Positions 27,806-36,287 of a stretch of 60,680 bases of DNA are shown here, in pieces. The DNA comes from Moritella sp. JT01 (GTDB lineage: Bacteria > Pseudomonadota > Gammaproteobacteria > Enterobacterales > Moritellaceae), in NCBI RefSeq assembly GCF_001574435.1, contig NZ_LOCN01000002.1, positions 51,017-111,696 on the forward strand, given 5' to 3'. Every line of letters begins with the position of its first letter. Within the stretch, counting starts at the first letter, position 1. A program made the position numbers and the translations under genes. The notes under the pieces are model-generated. The model saw only the letters and a list, made by a program, of their open reading frames with translations. It was not told the origin of the DNA and did no database searches.

Positions 27806-27898
27806 GGATAAAATCAGCCCATCAATATAACGCAATAATAGTGCCTACTACGGTCACCTTAGCAGCAATAAATATGTGATCTTGATCGTATTCATTGA

Positions 27899-28555
27899 TT
27901 AATCACCAATAATTATTAAGCCAAATGGTGCTAATAGCTGTTCCTGCTGCCAACTACAAATACGTGTACCATGCAAATTAACCCTTCTCGGATCTAAACC
28001 CGTTAAATCAACGTGGCTTAAATTACAGTGCTGTAAATTAAACTGCGACCACATGTCTGCCGAAAATTCACCGCGACTCAAATCAGACCCTTGTAAAGAA
28101 GCGCCCAGTAAGTTACAGCCCATCCAGCGGTTTTCATATAAATCACATTTTTCGATGCGTTGATCAGAAAAATTGGCATAGCTCAAATTACATTGGGTTA
28201 TATAAGCAGAACAAAAGAAGGTTTTAGCCGTAATATAATTGGCAAAGCTAGCTCGACTAAAATCCGCCCCTTTCAAATTACAACTACGGAACTCAATGCC
28301 AAAACATTCTGCGCCAGTAAATTGAGCCATACTTAAATCGCAGTTTTTAAAACTTGCACCTTTTAAGTCAGCATAAGCAAATCGGCAACCCGTAATATCA
28401 CCGCGTTCGATAAACTGACAATCAATAAATTCGGCATCACTTAATTGCGCATGATTGAAATCACAGCGATAAAAATAACAGCGAGTAAAGATCGTCGACT
28501 CTAAGTCTTGATCAGTAAAATCTGTTTCAATAAAGGTGTTATCAGTCGTCTTCAT
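27899..28555 (-). CDS. qnr: Qnr-family pentapeptide-repeat protein
   Basis: A 218-residue right-handed quadrilateral beta-helix protein, the exact length of Qnr (214-219). Pentapeptide repeats (A/C-D/N-L/F-x-x) run through the whole chain. Segments match the Qnr families almost word for word: CDLSMAQF, FCSAYITQCNLSYANFS, EKCDLYENRWMGC and LGASLQGSDLSRGEFS. Qnr proteins bind DNA gyrase/topoisomerase IV and protect them from fluoroquinolones; chromosomal forms in aquatic bacteria are their reservoir. No clear LexA box upstream. It lies between the two CsrB genes, in the gap between cyaY and cyaA. No nearby mobility gene. Confidence 0.88.
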   Translation of the reverse strand: MKTTDNTFIETDFTDQDLESTIFTRCYFYRCDFNHAQLSDAEFIDCQFIERGDITGCRFAYADLKGASFKNCDLSMAQFTGAECFGIEFRSCNLKGADFSRASFANYITAKTFFCSAYITQCNLSYANFSDQRIEKCDLYENRWMGCNLLGASLQGSDLSRGEFSADMWSQFNLQHCNLSHVDLTGLDPRRVNLHGTRICSWQQEQLLAPFGLIIIGD

Positions 28556-28875
28556 TATCTTGCTCTCTTGTTCGAATTAGCATCAGATTACTATCAATAC
28601 ACCTATCAGACCTAGTACTATTACAGTGTTAATTCCAAATAAAACAGTTCATTATAATTGATGATTTAAGAGGGGTAATGAGACCATAGAGAAGGAAATA
28701 TTAATATAATTTATCCGCGGCAAAATATACACCATCGGTTAACAGCGGTACATTACGAGACTTTAATTAGGCATGGTAAGAAATGAGCGATAACAATGAA
28801 ATAACGTACAATAAAGCAACAGCATGAGCACTATGGTCTGCTAGAAAAGAGACGTAAAATAAAACTGTAGATAAA
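28556..28875. other. Intergenic region upstream of qnr
   Basis: Three hundred AT-rich bases between qnr and the second CsrB terminator. It presumably contains the qnr promoter (minus strand). I see no gene or clear operator. Confidence 0.4.
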
Positions 28876-29203
28876 GAAAAGGACGGCATAAATGCCGTCC
28901 TTAAAGTAGTCATGTAGCTCTATCCTTGAACTAATTTTGCTCCCTGCAAATTGACTGACCTAATTTCCTTTAGGTTTAACTCCCAATCCATCGGGTTTCT
29001 TGTTATTACCATCCTGGTACAATAAATCATTCCGATTTATTTCATCTCCATCCTAGAGGTGTCCTTTAACTCAAATCCTTTGAGTGTCCATCGCATCTTC
29101 ATCCTGAAGACTTTTCCTTGCGACCACATCCTGTGGTAAATCCTATTTCGATAATCCATTATCAAGTCGGTAATCCTTACCAACTGCTTACTGCGTCCTT
29201 TCG
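28876..29203 (-). ncRNA. csrB: CsrB-family sRNA, copy 2
   Basis: About 325 nt on the minus strand with some 19 GGA triplets, many in loops of small hairpins (CUCAAAGGAUUUGAG, CCACAGGAUGUGG, UACCAGGAUGGUA). It ends in terminator stem GGACGGCAT/ATGCCGTCC with a U-rich tail (28879-28902). Promoter TTGCGG-16-TATAGT places the start near 29203. It shares sequence blocks with copy 1 near the 3' end and around AAAGGACACCUC. The frame 29037-29315 overlapping it is not a gene. Confidence 0.88.
28879..28902 (-). terminator. Terminator of csrB copy 2
   Basis: Perfect 11-bp stem AAGGACGGCAT with a 2-base loop, then UUUUCUUU on the minus strand. Confidence 0.9.
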
Positions 29204-29210
29204 AATACCT

Positions 29211-29238
29211 ACTATAGAGTAATCTAATATCACCGCAA
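29211..29238 (-). promoter_or_regulatory. Promoter of csrB copy 2
   Basis: Minus strand TTGCGG (29238-29233), 16 bp, TATAGT (29216-29211). Confidence 0.65.
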
Positions 29239-29395
29239 TACAGAAATTGTTTTTTTTTGAAAAAAAATAGACGTTCTAGCTCACGCTTTAAAATAAACAA
29301 AATAAAATCAATCACTTAAAAACTTAGTAAACGTGTATCACATAGACAGAAACGAATATGCCCACAACAATGTATCCGCATATTCTTACAGCATA

Positions 29396-29413
29396 AATAG
29401 TCAATGTCTTACA
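29396..29413 (-). promoter_or_regulatory. GacA/UvrY-like box upstream of csrB copy 2
   Basis: TGTAAGACATTGACTATT on the minus strand; differs from the copy 1 box at two positions and has the same distance to the start (~202 bp). Confidence 0.65.
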
Positions 29414-29494
29414 TGCTAAAAACAAATAAAAAATAAAGTGTGCCGTTTTCGATAAATGGACTAAAAGATGAGGATTATTTATAAAAAAATAGCA

Positions 29495-31981
29495 TTATTT
29501 AGAGGATACGTAGGGAATGACTTCTAATTCTTTATTTTCTGAATGAACGATATCGTAAAATTGCGGTAAATTGAAATTGGCAAATGCACCTTCGTTACGT
29601 GATTCTTCTTGTGAATTCGTATAAAAGCGATGAACACCTTTGATTAACTCATCTTTATTACCACTAAGATGCTGGTAAGTTTCCACGCGATTGGCTTCAT
29701 CGACAATATAAACGTTAAAACCATTTTTATAGTTTTCAAAAAAGAACTGTACTAAACCTTCTGACGAATGAGATTCAACAGCTAAAGGTGTGCCTTCTGC
29801 CGTGGTGGTTTTATCAATGCGTAGAGGCATTTGTTCTAGCTTTCGCTCAGAGATATGGTTATACAGATCCAGAGATGTTTCAAGCTTACGAATAGACACA
29901 CCACGACGCTCAAAATAAATACCAAAGCGATCATCACTAATCGTCAGCATTTTAACAATCTGATCTTTATCGCGTTGTAATCTGGTACTTATACAATCTC
30001 GCACCAAACGTTCAAAGCTATGACGAATCAAACCACGGAAATGTAAGCTATAACAAAATACTTTAATGGAATCGGGTTCTGTCGCATCTTGATGCATCTT
30101 GCCCATGATAGTGGTTAATGCATCAACAATACGTTCTTGACCAGAAAAGTGCAAAGTACGCACTTCATTCCAAGAATTACGATAAATCAGATCAATACTA
30201 CCCACTAAACAGGCTTTACAGTCACCAAATGAGAATACATCACTGGTATTAGTATCAAACTCAATAATTCGACCGCCCCAGTGATTAGTCGGATCGTATT
30301 CTAAATTTAGGTAAATAGATAAATCACGGATCTCACAAGGACGACTTAACGCCTGATTTGAGGCCGGTTTTGCTTGAATAGGGAATTTACTTTTAAGATC
30401 TTTACAGAATGAATTCAATACATCGCTGTTCATATCTGAGTCTTGATTAAAAATTTCGACCTGAGTCTTATCGGTCATTAATCCATTAAAATAGCTCCAC
30501 GCCACCAACTTACTCAGATAGCCGTTATGTTCTAAAGGCTTACGACCAACAATCTGCATCGGCTCTAACGAAGAGTTATATAAGTACCAACCCGAATTAT
30601 TAAAACGACCGTCTGGTACTTGCACGAAACTTAATTGTTGCTCGGACAAATCAGGCGAGATCTGTGGATTAATAAAAGTCACTTTACCGGGTAGCGATTC
30701 GAACGCAGCATATAACTTACGCGATAAAATACCAATATCAGCAGGATTAATCGATTCACTAATATTATTACGGCGGGCGAAACCAATCAGATTACGATAA
30801 CCCTTCATCATCGCATCAAGCAATTCAGGATGCGCTTCCTGAACTTGTTCAATCTTCCAGTTATCACGATTATCTAGATGAGCAATACGGTCAGGATGCC
30901 AATTCCATTCACTAATGACTTCAGCCACAGAAGTACGGTGCCATTCTGGACGGGCATTTTTCTCATTAGCACAATTACCGCTAAACATTTTTAAATAAAA
31001 ACAGCGACGTAGTAAATCTACACGCGCAGTATCACCTATTTTTTCGAGATAAGCGGTTACTTTCATTAAGATCTGGTAATAGGTGTCGTGCGACAGTTCC
31101 AGCTGTGTTGAAGACGCCAACTGAAAATTTTCTTTCATTATTTGCGATAATAAACGGTTATTTGGATATTCAGCCGAATAAGCTTCCATTAATAAGGTTT
31201 TTAATACCGCCTTATAAGGAGAATCGATACCTTTATATAATTGCCACAACGCAGAACCAAAGTATTCTTCAGCAGGGATACAAGGAAAACCACCTAAATC
31301 AACCCACTCGTTACGGTCAAGGACCCCGTCGGCAACCAGCTGATCAACATAATCATCATAATTATTATCAAATTCAACCGGTAAAATATGCCATAAACTT
31401 GGCTTACCCGCGATCCGTAAGGCACTGCGATAAAATTCATCCAGTAATAAGAAATGTTGGGCACTGCCACAACTCTCTTTCGTCATTACCGCATTATTCA
31501 CTTTTCTAAATTTATCTTCAGCAATCAAGAAAAAGTTAACTTCAACATTAAAGGTTTCTGCCCACGCCGTTATCAATGTGCATTTTTGCTCTAGAAAATG
31601 GGCGTCCTCATCACTCATAGCCGGATCATGACATACCCAAATATCTAAATCACTACGCCAATTTTGACCAATAGAACCCGTGCTCCCCATTGCATATAAG
31701 CTATATATAGGAGAACAAGTGGCACATTTATCATCATCTAGTGCTACATTTAATGAGGTTAAATAATCTTGTTGTTGTTCATCAGGGGTAAATAAACAGA
31801 TTCCCTGAGGTACAGGTTCATCAAGATAAACAGGCAGGTTTGGGTGATTAAAATGCAGTAAAAGAGGTAAGATAGCTGTCACTTCACGCCCATTATCATC
31901 CATAATGGATAAGGCGCGATCAAGTCTAAGTTGATTAAACAACTTAGCTTTATGTTTCAGTTCAACAATTTTATTCTGCAA
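29495..31981 (-). CDS. cyaA: Class I adenylate cyclase
   Basis: An 828-residue enterobacterial-type (class I) adenylate cyclase making cAMP for CRP. The N-terminal catalytic half has the nucleotidyltransferase motif YAMGSTGSIGQNWRSDLDIWVCHD (about residues 95-118). The C-terminal half is the regulatory region that responds to the sugar PTS. Length is close to E. coli CyaA (848). Unlike E. coli, where cyaA directly adjoins hemC, 8 kb of tRNAs and copper genes intervene here. Confidence 0.97.
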   Translation of the reverse strand: MQNKIVELKHKAKLFNQLRLDRALSIMDDNGREVTAILPLLLHFNHPNLPVYLDEPVPQGICLFTPDEQQQDYLTSLNVALDDDKCATCSPIYSLYAMGSTGSIGQNWRSDLDIWVCHDPAMSDEDAHFLEQKCTLITAWAETFNVEVNFFLIAEDKFRKVNNAVMTKESCGSAQHFLLLDEFYRSALRIAGKPSLWHILPVEFDNNYDDYVDQLVADGVLDRNEWVDLGGFPCIPAEEYFGSALWQLYKGIDSPYKAVLKTLLMEAYSAEYPNNRLLSQIMKENFQLASSTQLELSHDTYYQILMKVTAYLEKIGDTARVDLLRRCFYLKMFSGNCANEKNARPEWHRTSVAEVISEWNWHPDRIAHLDNRDNWKIEQVQEAHPELLDAMMKGYRNLIGFARRNNISESINPADIGILSRKLYAAFESLPGKVTFINPQISPDLSEQQLSFVQVPDGRFNNSGWYLYNSSLEPMQIVGRKPLEHNGYLSKLVAWSYFNGLMTDKTQVEIFNQDSDMNSDVLNSFCKDLKSKFPIQAKPASNQALSRPCEIRDLSIYLNLEYDPTNHWGGRIIEFDTNTSDVFSFGDCKACLVGSIDLIYRNSWNEVRTLHFSGQERIVDALTTIMGKMHQDATEPDSIKVFCYSLHFRGLIRHSFERLVRDCISTRLQRDKDQIVKMLTISDDRFGIYFERRGVSIRKLETSLDLYNHISERKLEQMPLRIDKTTTAEGTPLAVESHSSEGLVQFFFENYKNGFNVYIVDEANRVETYQHLSGNKDELIKGVHRFYTNSQEESRNEGAFANFNLPQFYDIVHSENKELEVIPYVSSK

Positions 31982-32299
31982 AATAAAACCTTAAATGAGA
32001 GAAACCATGCTTAAATTTTATTGATTTTTTACAATTAAATTTAGCCATTACGGCAGACATAGAAGTGTGATGATGCTAACAGTTTTCTAGATAATGGTAA
32101 ACTTATAGCGCCAAAATAGTCGCATAATTAATGTTGGAATTAGGGTGACCGAGTATTCATATTGCAGTCGCCTTTCGTTAATTTGTTTATTACTATTAAA
32201 AAACCAGCTGTAAACAAACCATTTACGCACACTTTATAGACAAAGAGCAGTAAAAAAGATCGCCCCCAAGCAGTTTAAATAAAATAATCCAATTAGGGG
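31982..32299. other. Intergenic region between cyaA and the tRNA operon
   Basis: It contains the cyaA leader, one CRP-like site (32066-32081) and AT-rich sequence. No gene seen. Confidence 0.5.
32066..32081. promoter_or_regulatory. Candidate CRP site upstream of cyaA
   Basis: TGTGATGATGCTAACA: TGTGA-N6-TAACA, one base off the TGTGA-N6-TCACA consensus, 85 bp before the cyaA start. cAMP-CRP repression of cyaA is known in E. coli. Confidence 0.4.
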
Positions 32300-32328
32300 T
32301 TGCATAAACATTTAGAACTGGATAATAT
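32300..32328 (+). promoter_or_regulatory. Promoter of the tRNA operon
   Basis: TTGCAT (32300-32305), 17 bp, TAATAT (32323-32328), followed by a GC-containing discriminator (CTGCC), as expected for stable-RNA promoters under stringent control. Confidence 0.65.
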
Positions 32329-32389
32329 CTGCCTCCTCGATTAGGGGCGCTGCTTCAAAACAACGTTTCCAACATTAATCGAAAGTATG

Positions 32390-32465
32390 GGGTCCTTAGC
32401 TCAGTTGGGAGAGCATCGCCCTTACAAGGCGAGGGTCACTGGTTCAAGCCCAGTAGGACCCACCA
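32390..32465 (+). tRNA. tRNA-Val (TAC), copy 1
   Basis: 76 nt with encoded CCA. Acceptor GGGTCCT/AGGACCC, anticodon loop CTTACAA with TAC, T-loop GGTTCAAGCC. First of five tRNAs. Confidence 0.98.
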
Positions 32466-32531
32466 TATATTAAATCTGGTTATATCTTTTATAAGATAAG
32501 TAACGGGATTTACTATGAAGAAAGAATTCGG

Positions 32532-32607
32532 GGGCTGTTAGCTCAGTTGGTAGAGCAGTTGACTTTTAATCAATTGGTCGAAGGTTCAAATCCTTCACAG
32601 CCCACCA
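32532..32607 (+). tRNA. tRNA-Lys (TTT), copy 1
   Basis: 76 nt with CCA. Acceptor GGGCTGT/ACAGCCC, anticodon loop ACTTTTAAT with TTT, T-loop GGTTCAAATCC. Confidence 0.98.
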
Positions 32608-32630
32608 CTTTCTTTATAACACAGTATTGT

Positions 32631-32707
<77 letters not shown>

Positions 32708-32747
32708 GTTTATACGATAGACATAACTATCGCTAAAAAAATAATGT

Positions 32748-32823
32748 GGGTCCTTAGCTCAGTTGGGAGAGCATCGCCCTTACAAGGCGAGGGTCACTGG
32801 TTCAAGCCCAGTAGGACCCACCA
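32748..32823 (+). tRNA. tRNA-Val (TAC), copy 2
   Basis: Identical in sequence to the copy at 32390, followed again by tRNA-Lys. The intergenic spacers differ, so only the tRNAs themselves are identical. Confidence 0.98.
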
Positions 32824-32879
32824 CTTAAATTGTGGTGTTTATGTCATAAGACATAAAGCTATAAAAAGAAAGAATAAGG

Positions 32880-32955
32880 GGGCTGTTAGCTCAGTTGGTA
32901 GAGCAGTTGACTTTTAATCAATTGGTCGAAGGTTCAAATCCTTCACAGCCCACCA
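32880..32955 (+). tRNA. tRNA-Lys (TTT), copy 2
   Basis: Identical to the copy at 32532. Last of the five tRNAs; a terminator follows 18 bp later. Confidence 0.98.
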
Positions 32956-32973
32956 CTTTCTTACAAGAACAAA

Positions 32974-33003
32974 TAAAAAAACCTCGTTTATCGAGGTTTT
33001 TTT
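32974..33003 (+). terminator. Terminator of the tRNA operon
   Basis: Stem AAAAAAACCTCG / CGAGGTTTTTTT with a 5-base loop and T run. Confidence 0.92.
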
Positions 33004-33042
33004 ATACCTAAAATTTACCTGCCAATATAATCATCTCAACAC

Positions 33043-33073
33043 TTGACCTTCCCCTTAAGGTAAAGATTATGCT
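33043..33073 (+). promoter_or_regulatory. CueR/MerR-type promoter of the copper operon
   Basis: TTGACC (33043-33048) and TATGCT (33068-33073) are 19 bp apart, the over-long spacer characteristic of MerR-family activation. The spacer holds the dyad ACCTT-N6-AAGGT. The left half, TTGACCTTCCCCTT, matches the E. coli copA CueR promoter as I remember it. No cueR gene is in the window. Confidence 0.8.
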
Positions 33074-33121
33074 CCCTGCCATATTCATTATTTGTTTACC
33101 TTTTTTGATGTGTCTTTTTTC

Positions 33122-33499
33122 ATGCGTATAGTGTTATTTATTTTATTAATATTAATAAACACATTCTCATTACCACTTCAGGCAATGAGCATGCGCACGA
33201 TGCCAGCCAATATTTCTTGTTATATGCAAGACATGCCATGCAACTCTCAAATCAATATGAGTCAAATGCTGCATGATAATCCACAGCTTCAACATTCAAC
33301 AAACCAATATAATAACGATGATTGCAGCAATATGGATAATTGTAGCGACTGTAATACGACCTGCGTATCATCATTTCTTAATTATAATAATAAGCTGCTC
33401 TTAAACACCTATAAACAAAGTAACTTGCTACGTTACGAATTAACCCCGCCTCTAAAACAACACCAAGATAGCCTATATCGACCTCCTCTCATTAACTGA
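33122..33499 (+). CDS. Small Met/Cys-rich exported protein of the copper operon
   Basis: A 125-residue protein with a signal peptide (MRIVLFILLILINTFSLPLQA). The mature part begins MSMRTMPANISCYMQDMPC and has a Cys cluster (DDCSNMDNCSDCNTTC), about 8 Met and 7 Cys, suggesting metal binding in the periplasm. The frame is open from a TTG at 33092, but that lies only ~12 bp after the predicted transcription start, so the ATG at 33122 is preferred. First gene of the cus-like operon. No named family recognised, though it resembles DUF2946-type proteins. Confidence 0.6.
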   Translation: MRIVLFILLILINTFSLPLQAMSMRTMPANISCYMQDMPCNSQINMSQMLHDNPQLQHSTNQYNNDDCSNMDNCSDCNTTCVSSFLNYNNKLLLNTYKQSNLLRYELTPPLKQHQDSLYRPPLIN

Positions 33500-33540
33500 T
33501 TTTAATAACTTTTTAAAAATCAATTAATTAAGGAAATAGA

Positions 33541-34797
33541 ATGTCATCCAAAATTTATTTTGGGCTATTCGCATTACTGACTATAAATGCCAATGCTCAA
33601 CAATTAACGCTCTCGATTGCAGAAAATATTGCGCTACAACGCGATCCTTCTGCAATCTTATACAGTGCGCAACAAGCAAGTTTAAAAGCTCAAGGCATTA
33701 GCCAGTCACAACTTGCAGACCCTATGATTAAGTTCGGTTTAGCCAATGTGCCCGTTAATAGTTTTTCATTATCCGATGATCCCATGACCCAATTTAGCCT
33801 TGGTTTATCACAACAGTTTTCAGCAGGTGATACCTTGGAATTAACAGCCAAAGGGTTCTCGCTACAAGCACAACAGAGCATACAATTTGCAGAAAACCGC
33901 CAATTAGAATTAAAATTGCAGATCCGAGAATTATGGTTTGATATTAGCTTTGCCAAAATAGCCCAAACCATTCTCGCCAAAAATCAGCAATTATTTAGTC
34001 AGCATGTTACCAACCTCTACCGTCAATTTGAGTTAGGTTATCGTCAAAACCAAGATCTGATTAAAGCAGAATTAGAACTCGCCAAGTTTGATGACAAAAT
34101 TGCCGCCTTTGCGCAGCAAGAGCAAGCACTGCGCGGGCAACTCGTCTCTTGGATTGGTCCACAAGCGTTTGATGAATTTGATTCTCAACTACCAACGTGG
34201 CCTAAAAGCCTTGAATATGTGCAACAAGCTGATCTAAAACACTATAGATTACTGGCTGATCACCCACAGGTATTAGCCGCGCAACAAGCCATTGACGTAG
34301 CTCAAAATAATATAGCCACCGCTAATGAGTCCTATAAACCAGCCTTCAAAATTGATATTGGTTACGGTCATCGTGAAGCGCTAGATATGACGACCGGATC
34401 CAGCCGTAGTGATTTAATCAGTGGTTCAGTCACCATGAACATACCGCTATTCACCAGTAATCGCCAAGACCAAGTCGTCATAGCAGCCACTCAAGGTAAA
34501 GGTATTAAGCAAGCAGAAAAAGATCTATTACTGATTAAATTCAATGGCATATTAAATGGTGCTATCGCTAATTTCAGTAATACCCAGGCCAGAATGCAGC
34601 GCTACCAAGACACCCTTCTAGTGCAAGCTAAAGCCAATAGTGATGCCGCAATACAAGGTTATCAAGCCAATACCAATGATTTTGAACAAGTCATCAAAGC
34701 ATTAATGGATGAACAAGCACTCACGCTTGAATATCAGCAATTGCACTTTCAAAATTTAAAAAACTTAGCTCGCATTCGTTATTTTCAAGCATTATAG
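33541..34797 (+). CDS. cusC: TolC/CusC-type outer membrane efflux protein
   Basis: A 418-residue outer-membrane channel of the TolC family with a signal peptide (cleavage after INANA). Two OEP repeats, rich in long helices (SLKAQGISQSQLADPMIKFGLANVPVN and NDFEQVIKALMDEQAL). No lipobox, unlike E. coli CusC. Followed by the adaptor gene after 8 bp. CusC by operon position; sequence alone gives only the TolC superfamily. Confidence 0.85.
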   Translation: MSSKIYFGLFALLTINANAQQLTLSIAENIALQRDPSAILYSAQQASLKAQGISQSQLADPMIKFGLANVPVNSFSLSDDPMTQFSLGLSQQFSAGDTLELTAKGFSLQAQQSIQFAENRQLELKLQIRELWFDISFAKIAQTILAKNQQLFSQHVTNLYRQFELGYRQNQDLIKAELELAKFDDKIAAFAQQEQALRGQLVSWIGPQAFDEFDSQLPTWPKSLEYVQQADLKHYRLLADHPQVLAAQQAIDVAQNNIATANESYKPAFKIDIGYGHREALDMTTGSSRSDLISGSVTMNIPLFTSNRQDQVVIAATQGKGIKQAEKDLLLIKFNGILNGAIANFSNTQARMQRYQDTLLVQAKANSDAAIQGYQANTNDFEQVIKALMDEQALTLEYQQLHFQNLKNLARIRYFQAL

Positions 34798-34805
34798 AGG
34801 CCGAT

Positions 34806-36287
34806 ATGAAAACATTACTTACCAGCTCAATTACATTAGCATTGGGTCTTGCTGCAGGTACTTGGTTTAGTACACAAGCAACAACGAATACAACTAGCGC
34901 AGAACCAGAGATCCTGTATTGGGTAGCCCCAATGGATGCTAATTACCGCCGCGATAACCCCGGTCAATCACCGATGGGCATGGATTTAGTCCCTGTTTAT
35001 GCCGAGCAAACGCAAAATACCACAGCCCAGGAGCCGCTGTACTGGGTTGCACCGATGGATGCCAATTACCGCCGTGATAAACCGGGTCAATCGCCAATGG
35101 GCATGGATTTAATACCGGTATACAAAGATGCCACAACGGCAAGCGATGCAGGCTTAGTGACCATTTCATCACGAGTAGAAAATAATTTAGGCGTGCGGAC
35201 ACAACCAGCCCAACTTCGCCCTTTCGTTACCCAAATTAATACCGTTGGTATGCTGGAATTTAATCAAGATTCGTTATGGCAAATCAATAGTCGTGTGTCT
35301 GGTTGGGTTGATAAACTCTACATCAACAATACAGGTGAGTATGTCTCGAAAGGACAGCCACTATTGACCTTATATTCACCAGAACTTATTAAGGCCCAAG
35401 AAGAGTTACTCAACACCCTACATATCGGTAATAAAATCCTCATCACGTCGGCAAAACATCGCTTGTCTGCATTGGGTATAAACCAAACACAGATTAAGCA
35501 GCTCATGCGAACTAAAAAAGTGATCCAAAATGTCACGATATCAGCCCCTGAATCCGGTTATATCACCGCACTTTCGATCCGTGAAGGCGCTTATATCACG
35601 CCTTTAGCGCAGATAATCGAAGCTGGATTATTAACGGAAATATGGTTACAAGCCGAAATTTTTGAATCTCAAGCCGGTCAAGTGAAAATCGGTGACAAGG
35701 CTAAAATGCAGGTAGATAGTTTCCCTGGGCAAACCTGGTTGGGAGAAGTCGATTATATTTACCCGGAATTAAATGCCGCAACCCGCACTCTAAAAGTCAG
35801 AATAAAAATAGCCAATCCTGATGAGCAATTAAAACCAAACATGTTTGCAACGTTAACGCTTAGCAGTCAACAACAAACCAACGCAATACAAGTACCCCGT
35901 GAAGCCATCATCCGCTCTGGTACCTTTGACCGTATCGTACTCGCCAAAGGTAACGGCCAATATCAATCAATCAAGATCACTTTAGGCAGAGAGTCTGCAG
36001 GTTATGTTGAAGTGTTAGCCGGGCTTAAAGAGGGTGATGAAGTCGTTACCAGTGCACAGTTCCTGTTGGATTCAGAATCAAGCTTAACCGCAGATTTCAG
36101 CCGTATTGGTCCGCCAACAGCAAGTAACAAGAACAGTATGGCAATGGATCACAGCGCAATGGCGGGAATGGATCTTAGCTCGATGAATATGGACAGCATG
36201 GACGATAAGGCGATGTCGAAAACAACCACACCCGCAGTTGAAGATGATTTAGCTTGGTTAGACTTTGATGATGCAGGAGAACTGTAA
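34806..36287 (+). CDS. cusB: Periplasmic adaptor CusB-like with two heavy-metal-binding domains
   Basis: A 493-residue membrane-fusion protein for copper/silver efflux. After the signal segment it carries two near-identical heavy-metal-binding modules (YWVAPMDANYRRD...QSPMGMDL, residues 38-65 and 79-106), a tandem duplication of ~120 bp. The barrel-sandwich hybrid (INSRVSGWVDKLYINNTGEYVSKGQPL) and hairpin follow. The C-terminus is Met-rich (MAMDHSAMAGMDLSSMNMDSMDDKAM), probably an extra metal site. Its stop overlaps the cusA ATG (TAATG). Confidence 0.92.
   Translation: MKTLLTSSITLALGLAAGTWFSTQATTNTTSAEPEILYWVAPMDANYRRDNPGQSPMGMDLVPVYAEQTQNTTAQEPLYWVAPMDANYRRDKPGQSPMGMDLIPVYKDATTASDAGLVTISSRVENNLGVRTQPAQLRPFVTQINTVGMLEFNQDSLWQINSRVSGWVDKLYINNTGEYVSKGQPLLTLYSPELIKAQEELLNTLHIGNKILITSAKHRLSALGINQTQIKQLMRTKKVIQNVTISAPESGYITALSIREGAYITPLAQIIEAGLLTEIWLQAEIFESQAGQVKIGDKAKMQVDSFPGQTWLGEVDYIYPELNAATRTLKVRIKIANPDEQLKPNMFATLTLSSQQQTNAIQVPREAIIRSGTFDRIVLAKGNGQYQSIKITLGRESAGYVEVLAGLKEGDEVVTSAQFLLDSESSLTADFSRIGPPTASNKNSMAMDHSAMAGMDLSSMNMDSMDDKAMSKTTTPAVEDDLAWLDFDDAGEL

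Noticed and set aside
27899-28555. LexA-box control of qnr
   Set aside because: No CTGT-N8-ACAG-like site found in the bases upstream of the start codon.
29037-29315. Minus-strand 92-codon frame with GTG start
   Set aside because: Overlaps CsrB copy 2 and its promoter; low-complexity Lys/Phe-rich product.
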